A stretch of DNA of 50,207 nt from UBA969 sp041694635 (GTDB taxonomy: Bacteria > Planctomycetota > Planctomycetia > Gemmatales > Gemmataceae). The notes beneath the pieces were generated by a model. That model ran no database searches and was not told the origin of the DNA. It saw only the letters and a list, made by a program, of their open reading frames with translations. Made by a program: the position numbers and the translations under genes. This document shows, in pieces, positions 16,601 to 25,655 of the stretch. Every line of letters begins with the position of its first letter. Within the stretch, counting starts at the first letter, position 1. The stretch spans positions 1 through 50,207 of the forward strand of contig JBDNHI010000095.1 of the NCBI GenBank assembly GCA_041694635.1, read 5' to 3'.

Positions 16601-17739
16601 TCTTTGAATTTGACTGAAAAAGCGTAGATCCAAGAAGGTGCATTTGGTTTAAAGTCGTTATCAGAAGAGATCAGAAGCAGTTTTTTTCCATCGGGTAGAT
16701 CTGGCCCAAAGGTAATGCCCTCAATTTTTGCAGGGAAATCTTTTCCTTTAAGTCCGAATTCTGATGAAATCAGGTCAAAGAATAAGGTTTTGCTTACGGG
16801 AGCGATCTCTTTTTTTAATTTGGTCGAGGGGAGTTTACTGAGGTTAGAAACATCAGTAGCTTTGGCAGTGTTGATTCGGAAGATTTTTTTAAACCCCGCC
16901 ATTTCCCCGCCCTCGCTATCTCGTTCGATAACTAAATAATCTTCATCACCGAGAGCAAGTATTTCGGAAACGCCATTTTTATGATTTTCTAAAACATAGA
17001 CTAACTCTCGCATTGGTTTGCCTTCAATGGACATTTCTAAAAATCGACAATTGATTACAGAGTCGATTGAATCGCGGTCTTGGATTAAAGGTGCTTGTAT
17101 TGCTGCGAGCCATTTCTTTTCATCTTTAGCAAGTGCTAGTCCCTCGAACCCTTTATTAGTGACCCTGCCCTTTTGATTAAAAGGCGGGAATTCTTTTTGT
17201 GCCTCGGAGGAAAAGTTTTGAATTAGGAATTTATCTGGGATTTGGAATTTTTGTTTCAACTTTCCTTGGGAATCGAACTTTAAAACTGATGGGCCATATT
17301 CGTCGCAAATGAGGAGAGAGCCATCTTTAAAAACCCTAATACCTTCAGGGTCAAGTCGATTATTGGTAGTAAAGGCTTTAGATGAGCCGTTGAAAAAAGA
17401 ACCATCAGAATTTTTCAGAAAAGTGGTTTTGAGAACTTTAAAAGAAAGAAATTCAGACTTTGTAGGGATTATTTCCACGAGATGAAATCTGCAAAGGTAG
17501 GAATTGGCGCCATCGCCTGGCCCTCGGTCGGGTAGCATCACATAGTTATTCCCACGGCCTGTATAAGCGAACCCAGAGCCAAACCCACCTAAGCGATCTG
17601 AGGGAGATTTGTCTTCGAGAAGTTTTTTGATTCCTGAAAGGTCGCTAGCATCACCGGGTATGGAAACCTTTCCTATTAATTTGATTTCAGATTGGCTGGC
17701 TATGCCATTTAGCAATGCGAAGAGAATAATAATTGACAT
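16597..17739 (-). CDS. Esterase-like activity of phytase family protein, secreted
   Basis: 380 residues with a short N-terminal hydrophobic segment (2-16) that could be a signal peptide. The body fits the phytase-like beta-propeller family: LGGFGSGFAYTGRGNNYVML with DRGPG near 73, DPEGIRVFKDGSLLICDEYG, NKGFEGLALAKD, and IEGITFGPDLPDGKKLLLIS near the C-terminus. Members act on phosphate or carboxylic esters, but the substrate is not predictable. The stop overlaps the aroC stop region, and no co-directional partner is nearby. Confidence 0.82.
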   Translation of the reverse strand: MSIIILFALLNGIASQSEIKLIGKVSIPGDASDLSGIKKLLEDKSPSDRLGGFGSGFAYTGRGNNYVMLPDRGPGDGANSYLCRFHLVEIIPTKSEFLSFKVLKTTFLKNSDGSFFNGSSKAFTTNNRLDPEGIRVFKDGSLLICDEYGPSVLKFDSQGKLKQKFQIPDKFLIQNFSSEAQKEFPPFNQKGRVTNKGFEGLALAKDEKKWLAAIQAPLIQDRDSIDSVINCRFLEMSIEGKPMRELVYVLENHKNGVSEILALGDEDYLVIERDSEGGEMAGFKKIFRINTAKATDVSNLSKLPSTKLKKEIAPVSKTLFFDLISSEFGLKGKDFPAKIEGITFGPDLPDGKKLLLISSDNDFKPNAPSWIYAFSVKFKD

Positions 17740-17992
17740 ATTAGAATTTAACCATTTTTATTTTAAAATTGAACAAAACACTTGTATGAGAATAATCTTT
17801 TAAAGTCTTTTGACCATTTATTTACTAAAAAGTTCGAAATATTAACGATACTTTCATAAAGATTCGTTGGGTGGTAATGCTTTGAAAAACCCTTAAGATA
17901 AAAATCCTTGGTGGGGAAGGTTAGACAATTACCCCGTTTAAGCCTAAGATTTTACAGAATAAGGCTTTTGATTTACTTATGGAGATATCCCT

Positions 17993-19813
17993 GTGAGTCT
18001 GGTCGTACAGAAATTCGGCGGTTCGAGTGTTGCTAATGCTCAAAGAGTTATGAATGCAGCGCGAAAAGCCATTCGAGCTAAGCATTCTGGGCATCAAGTC
18101 ATCGTCGTGGTTAGCGCAAGAGGTGATACCACCGATGAACTTATTGCACTTGCTAAAGAGATAACCGAAAAGCCCCCAGCCCGTGAAATGGATATGCTTT
18201 TATCTACAGGCGAACAAATTTCTATTGCTTTAATGGCTATGGCGATTCAGTCGTTGGGTGAGCGAGCTATTAGCCTTACCGGTGCCCAAGTGGGGATTGT
18301 TACCGACAGTACCCATACCAAGGCAAGAATTAAAAGTATTTCTACAGCTAGAATGCGTAAAGCTTTGGAAGATGGACAGATCGTCATCGTTGCTGGTTTT
18401 CAAGGTATTGATGAGGATGATAATATTACAACTTTAGGCCGAGGCGGATCTGATACCACCGCGGTTGCCCTTGCCGCGGTGATGAAGCACGATCCCTCGG
18501 GGCCGATGCTTGAAGTTGCTTGCGATATCTTTACTGATGTGGATGGTGTCTACACTACAGATCCAAGGGTGGTACCCGAAGCTCGTAAGATGGAAGCCAT
18601 TAGTTATGATGAGATGTTGGAACTTGCAAGCGCAGGTGCAGGAGTAATGCATTCAAGGAGTATAGAATTTGCAAGGAAGTTTGATGTGCCTTTGCAGGTG
18701 CGATCTTCTTTTAGTGATAGTGAGGGGACTTGGATCGTACCAGAAACGGAGTGGATGACAAAAATCCCGGTTTGTGGAGCGGCATTAGTCCGAGATGAAG
18801 CAAGGGTATCGTTAGAAGGTGTTCCCGATTTACCCGGAATCAGCCATCGTATATTTGAAGCAGTTTCTGCAAAAAATATTGTTGTAGATATGATTGCGCA
18901 GAGCGTAGGGAATAATGGGAAAGCAAATGTTGGGTTTACCGTTGCCTCGACAGAGCTGAATTTGACCTTAGAAGCTTTGGCCCCATTGGTTTTGGAGTTA
19001 GGGGCCCAGATAGAGTACGACGCTCAGGTTAGTAAGGTTTCGATTGTCGGAACTGGAATGAAGACCAATACAGGGGTTGCAGAAAAATTGTTTGCTGCCC
19101 TTGCTGAAGAAAATATTGGTATGAAGATGATAACGACAGGGGAAATTAAAATCTCGGTTCTGGTGGATAAAGTCGACGGGGCGAAGGCGCTTCGAGCAGT
19201 ACATTTTGCCTTTGGTTTAGAGAAGGCTAGGTTTGGTGCTGGGGCATCGGGTAAAAATGTTGACCATTCTAAAGTTGCTAACAGTATGTCGAAGCAAAAT
19301 GCCAGCGACTTAGTCGAAATTACCCAGCAGCTTGCAAGTATGGAAGAAATTTTAGTAAGCGAAATTGCGCATTCGGTTGACCAAGGGCGAATTACATTAT
19401 TTGGATTACCCGATAAACCGGGAAATAGCTTGGCAATATTTCAAGCGCTTGCTTATGGTAATATTATGGTTGATATGATCGTGCAGAATTTGTGTGGAGG
19501 AAAAGCAGATCTTTCGTTTAGTGTCGCAAAAGAAAAGTTGGAGGCGGCTCTTTTATTAGCGGTCGACGCTGCAAAATCGATAAGTAAAGATATTTATGCA
19601 ACTGCGGATCTTGAAATTGCGAATTTGTATGTGCTTGGTGTTGGAATGCGTTCACACACCGGTGTAGCCCGTCGAATTTTTGGAACTTTGGCCGCAGAAA
19701 GTATCAATATTTTAATGATTAACACCAGTGAAACTTGCATAAGCGTTGTGGTTCAAAAAAGTCAGGGAAAACTAGCAGAAGAGAAGCTAAAGAAAGTGTT
19801 TGATCTTGATTAG
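17993..19813 (+). CDS. lysC: Aspartate kinase with duplicated ACT regulatory pairs
   Basis: 606 residues, GTG start with GGAGAT seven bases upstream. It phosphorylates aspartate, the first step towards lysine, threonine and methionine. The kinase domain (1 to about 250) has VQKFGGSSV, VVSARGDTTD, LLSTGEQIS, LGRGGSDTTAVALA and DVDGVYTTDPR. It is followed by four ACT domains in two pairs (about 262-410 and 450-606), each with the GLPDKPG/GVPDLPG and GVGMRSHTGVA-type signatures. This is longer than the usual two-ACT enzyme and similar to the cyanobacterial and planctomycete forms. Allosteric control by lysine or threonine is expected. No lysine riboswitch is visible in the 250-base upstream gap. 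Confidence 0.95.
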   Translation: MSLVVQKFGGSSVANAQRVMNAARKAIRAKHSGHQVIVVVSARGDTTDELIALAKEITEKPPAREMDMLLSTGEQISIALMAMAIQSLGERAISLTGAQVGIVTDSTHTKARIKSISTARMRKALEDGQIVIVAGFQGIDEDDNITTLGRGGSDTTAVALAAVMKHDPSGPMLEVACDIFTDVDGVYTTDPRVVPEARKMEAISYDEMLELASAGAGVMHSRSIEFARKFDVPLQVRSSFSDSEGTWIVPETEWMTKIPVCGAALVRDEARVSLEGVPDLPGISHRIFEAVSAKNIVVDMIAQSVGNNGKANVGFTVASTELNLTLEALAPLVLELGAQIEYDAQVSKVSIVGTGMKTNTGVAEKLFAALAEENIGMKMITTGEIKISVLVDKVDGAKALRAVHFAFGLEKARFGAGASGKNVDHSKVANSMSKQNASDLVEITQQLASMEEILVSEIAHSVDQGRITLFGLPDKPGNSLAIFQALAYGNIMVDMIVQNLCGGKADLSFSVAKEKLEAALLLAVDAAKSISKDIYATADLEIANLYVLGVGMRSHTGVARRIFGTLAAESINILMINTSETCISVVVQKSQGKLAEEKLKKVFDLD

Positions 19814-19840
19814 AGAACTTACTTTAATGCTCAATAATAG

Positions 19841-19870
19841 AGCAAGCCGAGGGAAAAACCTCGGCTTGCT
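19841..19870. terminator. Bidirectional terminator
   Basis: A perfect 12-bp stem, AGCAAGCCGAGG with CCTCGGCTTGCT, closes a GAAAAA loop. It lies between the converging aspartate kinase and LacD-like aldolase genes. T-rich tails are short on both strands. Confidence 0.8.
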
Positions 19871-19909
19871 TGTTAATATAAGTTACTTTTTAGTACAGGG
19901 TAAGTAGCG

Positions 19910-21022
19910 TTAGTAGACTTCGCCCGGGGCACCAGCTTTTGAACCAACTGTGCTTTGTAAGTGGCCTCCGTAGCGGAAGTGCCAACCCTCTGCAACACGC
20001 ATACGGTGTAGATCTTCCATAGAAAGACCATAGCGAGCAAACCAAGGTTTGCCCTTAGCTTGGACAATTTCGTGGATTTCCAGAACGCGAGAAGCGGAGG
20101 TGTTGTTCGCGAATTTTTTGCGAGCTGCTTCAGTTTCTTCGAGGAAATATTCTTTCCAAAATGCTCTACCTCCTAAAATCCCACTTGCACCTGCCTTCAT
20201 AGCCATTTCAACTTGTTTTTTGTACTCAGGGAAATCAACCCCCGCACTAAGAAGTACCCAAGGTCTTTCGCTTGCTGCATCAAGCGCCACCAGATTTTTA
20301 TGAAGCTGTTCATCGCTATCAACGCCAACCTTACCTGGAAATTCAGCTTTATAGATGTCGCAAAATCTGCTGATGATGCGGGCACTTTCGATGACAGTTT
20401 CAGCCTTGCGCTCAAGGAAGCTTTTGCTGTCTTTATTTTCCGCGCCGAAAGGAAAACCAACAGGTTCGAGAAGCATGAGGATATCGTGTTTTTTGCAATC
20501 TTCATAAACTTGACGAATGAATTCGAACTGATGTTCTGCGCTGTTTTGTTCGGTGGGTTCGAATTGAGCAAGCAGTTTGACCGCATCTGCCCCAATGGAT
20601 TTGATTTTAGCAACGCTCCAACCGGGTTCAAAATCACCCAAAGGGGCGTTTAGCTTATTCTTAGGGCCGCCTGATTGTTCAACTCGGACGAGAATTCCAA
20701 CTGATTTTGGTACATTAAAAGATGCAACGCTGTTCCAAACCCCGTAATAACCATCAACTAAAACAGCACTAGCATTTTTGGCCAGAGCTTCTGCAAGAAT
20801 AATTTTTGCTTCAACGATTTCATCGAAGGTGGGTTCGCGATCTAAGCCTTTTTTCTTAAGGCTATCGCGAATCATACTGATCATTGAACTATTTTGATCG
20901 GTAGCGACCATAGTAAGAGTGCCGTTGTCATTGCTGATCCTTTGAAGTCCACGAAGTTTGCCTGGGGTTAGCCCTAGGCCTAAAAGGCGGGTAACAGAAA
21001 TGGGAGCTGATGGATTCGACAT
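19910..21022 (-). CDS. Tagatose-1,6-bisphosphate aldolase-like protein (LacD family)
   Basis: 370 residues. The (beta/alpha)8 fold of class I DeoC/LacD aldolases fits MVATDQNSSM near 38, AVLVDGYYGVW near 84, ILMLLEPVGFPFG near 175, and PWVLLSAGVDFPEYKKQV followed by AGASGILGGRAFWKEYF. The expected reaction is retro-aldol cleavage of a ketose bisphosphate or related substrate through a lysine Schiff base. Which lysine is catalytic I cannot fix with confidence. The exact sugar is uncertain; sulfo-sugar aldolases of the same superfamily are an alternative. It is a single gene, divergent from fae. Confidence 0.8.
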   Translation of the reverse strand: MSNPSAPISVTRLLGLGLTPGKLRGLQRISNDNGTLTMVATDQNSSMISMIRDSLKKKGLDREPTFDEIVEAKIILAEALAKNASAVLVDGYYGVWNSVASFNVPKSVGILVRVEQSGGPKNKLNAPLGDFEPGWSVAKIKSIGADAVKLLAQFEPTEQNSAEHQFEFIRQVYEDCKKHDILMLLEPVGFPFGAENKDSKSFLERKAETVIESARIISRFCDIYKAEFPGKVGVDSDEQLHKNLVALDAASERPWVLLSAGVDFPEYKKQVEMAMKAGASGILGGRAFWKEYFLEETEAARKKFANNTSASRVLEIHEIVQAKGKPWFARYGLSMEDLHRMRVAEGWHFRYGGHLQSTVGSKAGAPGEVY

Positions 21023-21255
21023 AATAAAAATCCTTGTTTAAAAGACCTTTTAAAGGAAATAAGATTGGCCATCGGCATTCTATTACACGCAAGATTTTTA
21101 GCAAGTATTATCCCGAGTTAAGGGGTATCGGATTTTTGCCAATTAGAAGCATAATTATAAATTCATTTATTATCTGGTTGCTTCCTGTTTCAAAAGCCAT
21201 TATATTTCCTTTCGTTGTATTTGTTGTCAAACAGGACTTTTGGAGATTTATTATT

Positions 21256-21753
21256 ATGTCGATGTTCATTGGAGAATCGCTCGTTGGTGATGGAAACGAA
21301 ATTGCACATATTGATCTTTTGATTGGATCAAAAGATGGCCCAGTAGGCATTGCTTTTGCAAATGCAATTGCAACGCAATCTGCAGGCCATAACAGTTTGC
21401 TTGCAGTTGTTGCACCCAACTTGATGTGCAAGCCCGCAACCGTGATGATTACTAAGGTCACAATCAAGGGTATGAAGCAAGCAGTTCAAATGTTTGGGCC
21501 TGCGCAAGCTGCTGTTGCCCGTGCTGTTGCAGATACCGTTGCAGAAGGTTTAATTACCGCCAAGCAAGCCGAAGAAATGGTTTGCGTATGTGGCGTGTTT
21601 ATTCACCCTGCTGCATCTGATGATAATAAGATCTTTGAATTCAACTATAAGGCAACTAAGGAAGCTTTAAAAAGGGCTTTGCATAATGAGCCTTCGGTTG
21701 AATCTGTTACGGCGGAAAAGGGTAATGTTAAGCATCCTTATTCACCTAAGTAA
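21256..21753 (+). CDS. fae: Formaldehyde-activating enzyme (5,6,7,8-tetrahydromethanopterin hydro-lyase)
   Basis: 165 residues from ATG 21256, matching the normal Fae length; the open frame extends 74 codons further upstream with non-coding character. Fae condenses formaldehyde with tetrahydromethanopterin to methylene-H4MPT. GNEIAHIDLLIG contains the catalytic His (H18; H17 after Met removal), and GHNSLLAVVAPNLMCKPATV and MFGPAQAAVARAVAD are family signatures. The methylene-H4MPT dehydrogenase gene follows, behind a perfect hairpin, so the two encode consecutive steps of formaldehyde oxidation. Confidence 0.95.
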   Translation: MSMFIGESLVGDGNEIAHIDLLIGSKDGPVGIAFANAIATQSAGHNSLLAVVAPNLMCKPATVMITKVTIKGMKQAVQMFGPAQAAVARAVADTVAEGLITAKQAEEMVCVCGVFIHPAASDDNKIFEFNYKATKEALKRALHNEPSVESVTAEKGNVKHPYSPK

Positions 21754-21774
21754 AAGTTTGGGAATAATTGAAGA

Positions 21775-21812
21775 AAACACAGATGGGGGCTAACAAGCCC
21801 CCATCTGTGTTT
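21775..21812 (+). terminator. Strong hairpin between fae and the methylene-H4MPT dehydrogenase gene
   Basis: Arms AAACACAGATGGGGGC (21775-21790) and GCCCCCATCTGTGTTT (21797-21812) form a perfect 16-bp stem around TAACAA, with a T-run at the 3' arm. It is a likely terminator or attenuator that reduces read-through from fae. It also argues against an ORF start at 21768. Confidence 0.8.
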
Positions 21813-21857
21813 AAATTGCGAGAGTTTTTCAGAACCGTGTTTAAGGGTGTTGAAACT

Positions 21858-22730
21858 ATGGAAAAGAAAACGATTCTGATCCAACTAGATCCCGATTTAC
21901 ACCCTAGTGTTTTTGATAGGGTGGTTGCAATTGATTCAGGAGCGGATGAGATTTTTAGCTATGCCAATGTGAAGCCTGAGGAAGTGAGAGATTTAGTCCA
22001 CGGGGCTATTTTTACACGCGGCCCCAAGGACCTCAAAAAAACCGCTTTTTTCATCGGTGGTACTAATGTCCAGAAAAGTGAAGCACTTTTTGCTGCAGCT
22101 TTAAAAGCGATGGTGCCCGAATATGGTTTACGGGTTTCTATCTTATTTGATGCCAACGGGTCAAACACCACTGCTGCGGCTGCGGTAAGGTTGGCTGCTA
22201 AAAATATCGAGCTTAAAGAGAAAAAAGTACTCATTCTAGCAGGAACTGGCCCTGTAGGCCAAAGGGCCGCACTTTTGTTGTCAAAGCTTGGGGCAGTGGT
22301 GGGGTTATCCTCTCGTAATTTAGAAAAAGCTAAGGAAGCTGTGTATCTTGTAGGTAAAAAAGTTGAGCAATACCCTTCCCTATCTCCACTTCAAATTGCT
22401 AGTGAAACTGAATTAAATAAGGCCCTTGAAGGTGTAGAGTTGGTGATTTCTGCTGGGGCTGCAGGCATTTGTTTATTGCCCGAAAAAAACAGAAAGCTGG
22501 CTCCTAATCTAAAAATGGTAATCGACTTAAATGCAGTTCCACCACTTGGAATTGAAGGAACCACTGCAATAGACAAAGGTGTAACTCGGGAAGGGGTATT
22601 ATGTTTTGGAGCACTAGGTGTAGGCGAAATTAAGATGAAAATTCATCGTGCTGCTGTCGTGTCTCTTTTCGAAAGAAACGATTGTGTTTTAGATGCAGTT
22701 GAAGTTTATGAAATTGCGAAGAATTTTTAA
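21858..22730 (+). CDS. Methylene-tetrahydromethanopterin dehydrogenase (MtdB/MtdC-like)
   Basis: 290 residues from ATG 21858; the frame extends to 21768 but that part is the fae terminator. It oxidises methylene-H4MPT to methenyl-H4MPT with NAD(P)+. The N-terminal segment ILIQLDPDLHPSVFDRVVAI, the DANGSNTTAAAAVR loop and the Rossmann motif LILAGTGPVGQRAALLL are typical of MtdB-type enzymes. GALGVGEIKMKIHRA is the C-terminal signature. Choosing between MtdB, MtdC and a bifunctional type needs an alignment. It sits directly after fae. Confidence 0.88.
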   Translation: MEKKTILIQLDPDLHPSVFDRVVAIDSGADEIFSYANVKPEEVRDLVHGAIFTRGPKDLKKTAFFIGGTNVQKSEALFAAALKAMVPEYGLRVSILFDANGSNTTAAAAVRLAAKNIELKEKKVLILAGTGPVGQRAALLLSKLGAVVGLSSRNLEKAKEAVYLVGKKVEQYPSLSPLQIASETELNKALEGVELVISAGAAGICLLPEKNRKLAPNLKMVIDLNAVPPLGIEGTTAIDKGVTREGVLCFGALGVGEIKMKIHRAAVVSLFERNDCVLDAVEVYEIAKNF

Positions 22731-23092
22731 TTTAGAACCTCTTCGATTCTTTCTCTGATAATTTGTTCAAGTAGTGGATGTGGTCCTAGATGGCCTGCAA
22801 GTTTGAAAATAACCTTGGGATACTTTTTTTCAAGTATTTCTTTTGCTTCTTTTAAATCTTGCTTGACATGAATCCCTGCTGATAAAAAGTAAGGAACCAT
22901 AATCACGGTTGTAGCTCCCCGAGCAACGCAGGTGTCGCCGCCTGTTTCAATGGTGGGTTTTGCTAACTCAAGATAAGAAGGTTCGACGATTTCTAAATCT
23001 TTAGAGATTAACTTTTTTGAAAGAATGACCAAATCTTCATTAGCTTCTTTATTTCTGCTGCCGTGGGCGATTAACAAGAGACTTTTATTCAT
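22727..23092 (-). CDS. Sirohydrochlorin chelatase-like protein (CbiX/SirB family, short form)
   Basis: 121 residues from ATG 23092, which has GAGGAAT about five bases upstream; the frame extends further but lacks support. Single-domain CbiX-type chelatases insert Co or Fe into sirohydrochlorin. LLLIAHGSRNKEAN carries the catalytic His (H10), and VPYFLSAGIHVKQDL the second. AGHLGPHPLLEQII is the C-terminal signature. It ends four bases into the converging dehydrogenase gene. No other tetrapyrrole gene is visible nearby. Confidence 0.85.
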   Translation of the reverse strand: MNKSLLLIAHGSRNKEANEDLVILSKKLISKDLEIVEPSYLELAKPTIETGGDTCVARGATTVIMVPYFLSAGIHVKQDLKEAKEILEKKYPKVIFKLAGHLGPHPLLEQIIRERIEEVLN

Positions 23093-23229
23093 AATATTCC
23101 TCAGAAATATGCAAAGAAATCTTAAAGTTAACATAACTAAGTTTGTAATAAAGATTACTGGCATTAAGGCCTGTAAATTGATTTAGGCTGTAAAATGCAA
23201 GCAATATTCCAAACGGTGCAAATCGTAAA

Positions 23230-24051
23230 TCAGTTAGTACTCGAAATATCCTTATTAGCTTTCTTGATCAAAAGGTTTACATCATTGTAGTCAAAAGGAT
23301 CGATTGTTTTTCGAAGATAGCTTTCAAGGTTATCGATCGCTTTTCCTGGTTGGCCGGCTTCCAATAAAACCATACCTAAGTCACGCATTTGCGTGGTGTC
23401 ATTGGGCGCGATTTGCCTAAGTCTTTGTAAGGTTCGAATGGTTCTATTTTTGTCACCATTTTTTAGGTAAATAAATTTAAGATTAGTAAGCATACGGATT
23501 ATAACAGCACCATTTGCCATAGGGGCGAAATGATGTTCCGAAAGAGAAATTTGTTCGCCTGTGGTTTTGAATGCGAGTTGCTCGCAGTCGCTTTGAGAAA
23601 GAATTTTGCCTTGATTGAAAATATCAAAATAAACGGAGTTATTGCCTTCGCAAGCTTTGGCGATAAAGTGCCCTGGTAAACCAACTCCAAATAACCTCAG
23701 CCCAGATTTTCTTCCGATGCACATAGCTAAAATGGAAAGAGAAATGGGGATACCACGCCTAGTATCAATAACTTTGTTTAAGTAACTATTATCGGGGTTG
23801 TAATAATCAGAGTTATTCCCATCTAGGCCAAGTTCGTGTGTAAGATAAAGGCACAGCGATCGTACTCGAAGTTCTAGATCGGTTCCTTTTGGTAGTTTTA
23901 GTCCGTGAGAAAATGCTGCAATTTCAGACTTGTATGCTTCAATATCTAAGTTAGGATATTCATCTTGTGCAAGTCCAAGCACTAGCTCTTCCAAGCAAAT
24001 GGATGCATTTGGATTTTCAGCAAGTAATAATAGTTCATTTTCAATGCTCAT
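23230..24051 (-). CDS. SirB1-like transglutaminase-fold/TPR protein
   Basis: 273 residues from ATG 24051. The N-terminal half matches the SirB1/YchA transglutaminase-like family: YLNKVIDTRRGIPISLSILA, LRLFGVGLPGHFIAK, and YFDIFNQGKILS. The C-terminal part (about 195-265) resembles TPR repeats (LRQIAPNDTTQMRDLGMVLL, AGQPGKAIDNLESYL). The biochemical role of these proteins is poorly defined. It is divergent from the kinase at 24096 with a gap of about 45 bases, so the promoters overlap. Confidence 0.82.
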   Translation of the reverse strand: MSIENELLLLAENPNASICLEELVLGLAQDEYPNLDIEAYKSEIAAFSHGLKLPKGTDLELRVRSLCLYLTHELGLDGNNSDYYNPDNSYLNKVIDTRRGIPISLSILAMCIGRKSGLRLFGVGLPGHFIAKACEGNNSVYFDIFNQGKILSQSDCEQLAFKTTGEQISLSEHHFAPMANGAVIIRMLTNLKFIYLKNGDKNRTIRTLQRLRQIAPNDTTQMRDLGMVLLEAGQPGKAIDNLESYLRKTIDPFDYNDVNLLIKKANKDISSTN

Positions 24052-24095
24052 ATAGTTATTATAGTTATTAGAAACATAATAAAAGGTAAAAATAA

Positions 24096-25655
24096 GTGGC
24101 AATGGATCTTACGGTACAAAATGTTTTTGGATTAATATTGCGAGGCAAGCTGATGTCGGCTGAGGGCGCAAAAGCTATGATGTTGCGTTGGAAAGAAGAA
24201 TCTAAGGCTGAATTTGCAAACCTTGGAAAGTTTGCAGCTTGGTTAGTTAATCGCAAATATGTTACAGAATATCAGGCTTCTTTGCTGATTCGGGGGCACG
24301 GCGAAGGGTTTTTTGTAAATAGTTATAAAATATTAGAGCGCTTAGGCAAAGGGCGTATGGGTGGCGTTTACAAGGCGGAACATGAAACAGGCCAGATCGT
24401 CGCTCTTAAAGTATTACCCCCTTCTAAATCTCGGGAAAGAAATTTTTTAATGCGCTTCCATCGGGAAGCTCAAATGACTATGGAACTTGTTCACAATAAT
24501 ATCGTTAGAACCTTTGAAACAGGGGTTTGTAACGGTCTGCATTATATGGTTATGGAATATCTTGCGGGTGAAACCATTGAGCATTTCTTGAAAAAAAGCG
24601 GGAAGATGAAGCCTGCAGAGGCTTGTCACATAATTTATCAGGCACTTCGTGGCTTGGATAGTATTTATAAAAATGGTTTGGTTCATCGCGATTTAAAACC
24701 CGCTAATATGATGCTCGCCGGAGATCCAAAGAGTACTAAGGTCCTAGACAAAACTTTGAAAATTCTTGATATGGGTTTGGGGAAACTTGCTAAGAATAAG
24801 GAACCTCTGCATCAGGCTGCTACTGCCCTTCACCTTACGGACGAAGGGGTTTTGCTGGGAACGCCAGATTATATGGCTCCCGAACAAGCTCGTGATGCAA
24901 GAAGTATTGATATCCGTGCAGATATTTACAGTCTTGGATGCGTTCTTTATCACCTTCTTACTGGTCAACCACCTTTCCCTGATAGCAATATCGTAAACCA
25001 AATGATTAGGCACGCAACCGAGATTCCAAAGCCTGCTAGTGATTTAAATTCCCTTGTGCCTGAAGGATTGAACCAGATTCTTCAATATATGTTAGCAAAG
25101 GACCCAGCAAGCCGATACCAAACCCCCGAACGGTGTGCTCAGGCATTGGCGATATTTTTGAATGCGGGCCCTGTTGTTCAGTCTGCAGTTTCCGATTCGG
25201 AAAATCGTCTTAAAAAATACCTCACTTGGCTTGAAACCGAAAAAACATCAATCAAAGAAAAGCCGAATAATAAACCGCAAGATGGCATGCTTTATGACCC
25301 ACCTTCCGAAACTGGAACTGATTCCGATTCCGACCCAGATCCCGATCCCGATGATGGTAGTGAATTCTCGGTTAAGTTAATCTCTAATTTTTCAAATGAC
25401 TCCGACCCTTTGGCTTTTGAGAATCCCGACCCAATTTATAAATCGAAAAAAAAGAAATCTTCGCCGTCTAACCCCTTTGGATTTAATTTATCTTGGGTGA
25501 CAAAGAAGGAATTAGTTTTAATTGGCTTAGGAGTAGGATTTGGAGCCTTGGCAACTTTAATTGGCTGTATTGTTGCATTATCTTTTGGGGCACCCACAAA
25601 AAACCTCTCCGATAATATACCCCTAGTTGCACCCAAAAGCGATGACCTAAAATGA
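24096..25655 (+). CDS. Membrane Ser/Thr protein kinase (Hanks type)
   Basis: 519 residues, GTG start (ATG at 24102 is an alternative). Residues 1-70 are a helical extension often seen in planctomycete kinases. The kinase domain (about 76-345) has GKGRMGGVY, VALK near 105, HRDLKPANMM near 198, the DFG position as DMG near 225, GTPDYMAPEQA and DIRADIYSLGCVLY. All are catalytic, although Met in DFG is uncommon. An acidic Asp/Pro linker (about 400-425) leads to a C-terminal membrane helix (about 472-498). The stop overlaps the nagA start (ATGA), so the two are co-translated. Confidence 0.92.
   Translation: MAMDLTVQNVFGLILRGKLMSAEGAKAMMLRWKEESKAEFANLGKFAAWLVNRKYVTEYQASLLIRGHGEGFFVNSYKILERLGKGRMGGVYKAEHETGQIVALKVLPPSKSRERNFLMRFHREAQMTMELVHNNIVRTFETGVCNGLHYMVMEYLAGETIEHFLKKSGKMKPAEACHIIYQALRGLDSIYKNGLVHRDLKPANMMLAGDPKSTKVLDKTLKILDMGLGKLAKNKEPLHQAATALHLTDEGVLLGTPDYMAPEQARDARSIDIRADIYSLGCVLYHLLTGQPPFPDSNIVNQMIRHATEIPKPASDLNSLVPEGLNQILQYMLAKDPASRYQTPERCAQALAIFLNAGPVVQSAVSDSENRLKKYLTWLETEKTSIKEKPNNKPQDGMLYDPPSETGTDSDSDPDPDPDDGSEFSVKLISNFSNDSDPLAFENPDPIYKSKKKKSSPSNPFGFNLSWVTKKELVLIGLGVGFGALATLIGCIVALSFGAPTKNLSDNIPLVAPKSDDLK

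Noticed and set aside
17740..17992. Lysine riboswitch ahead of aspartate kinase
   Set aside because: No conserved lysine riboswitch core or suitable stem set is visible in this gap.
21034..21255. 74-codon upstream extension of Fae
   Set aside because: The known Fae length begins at ATG 21256; the extension has no ribosome binding site or recognisable fold.
21768..21857. 30-codon upstream extension of the methylene-H4MPT dehydrogenase
   Set aside because: It passes through a perfect 16-bp terminator hairpin, and the family begins at MEKKTILIQL.
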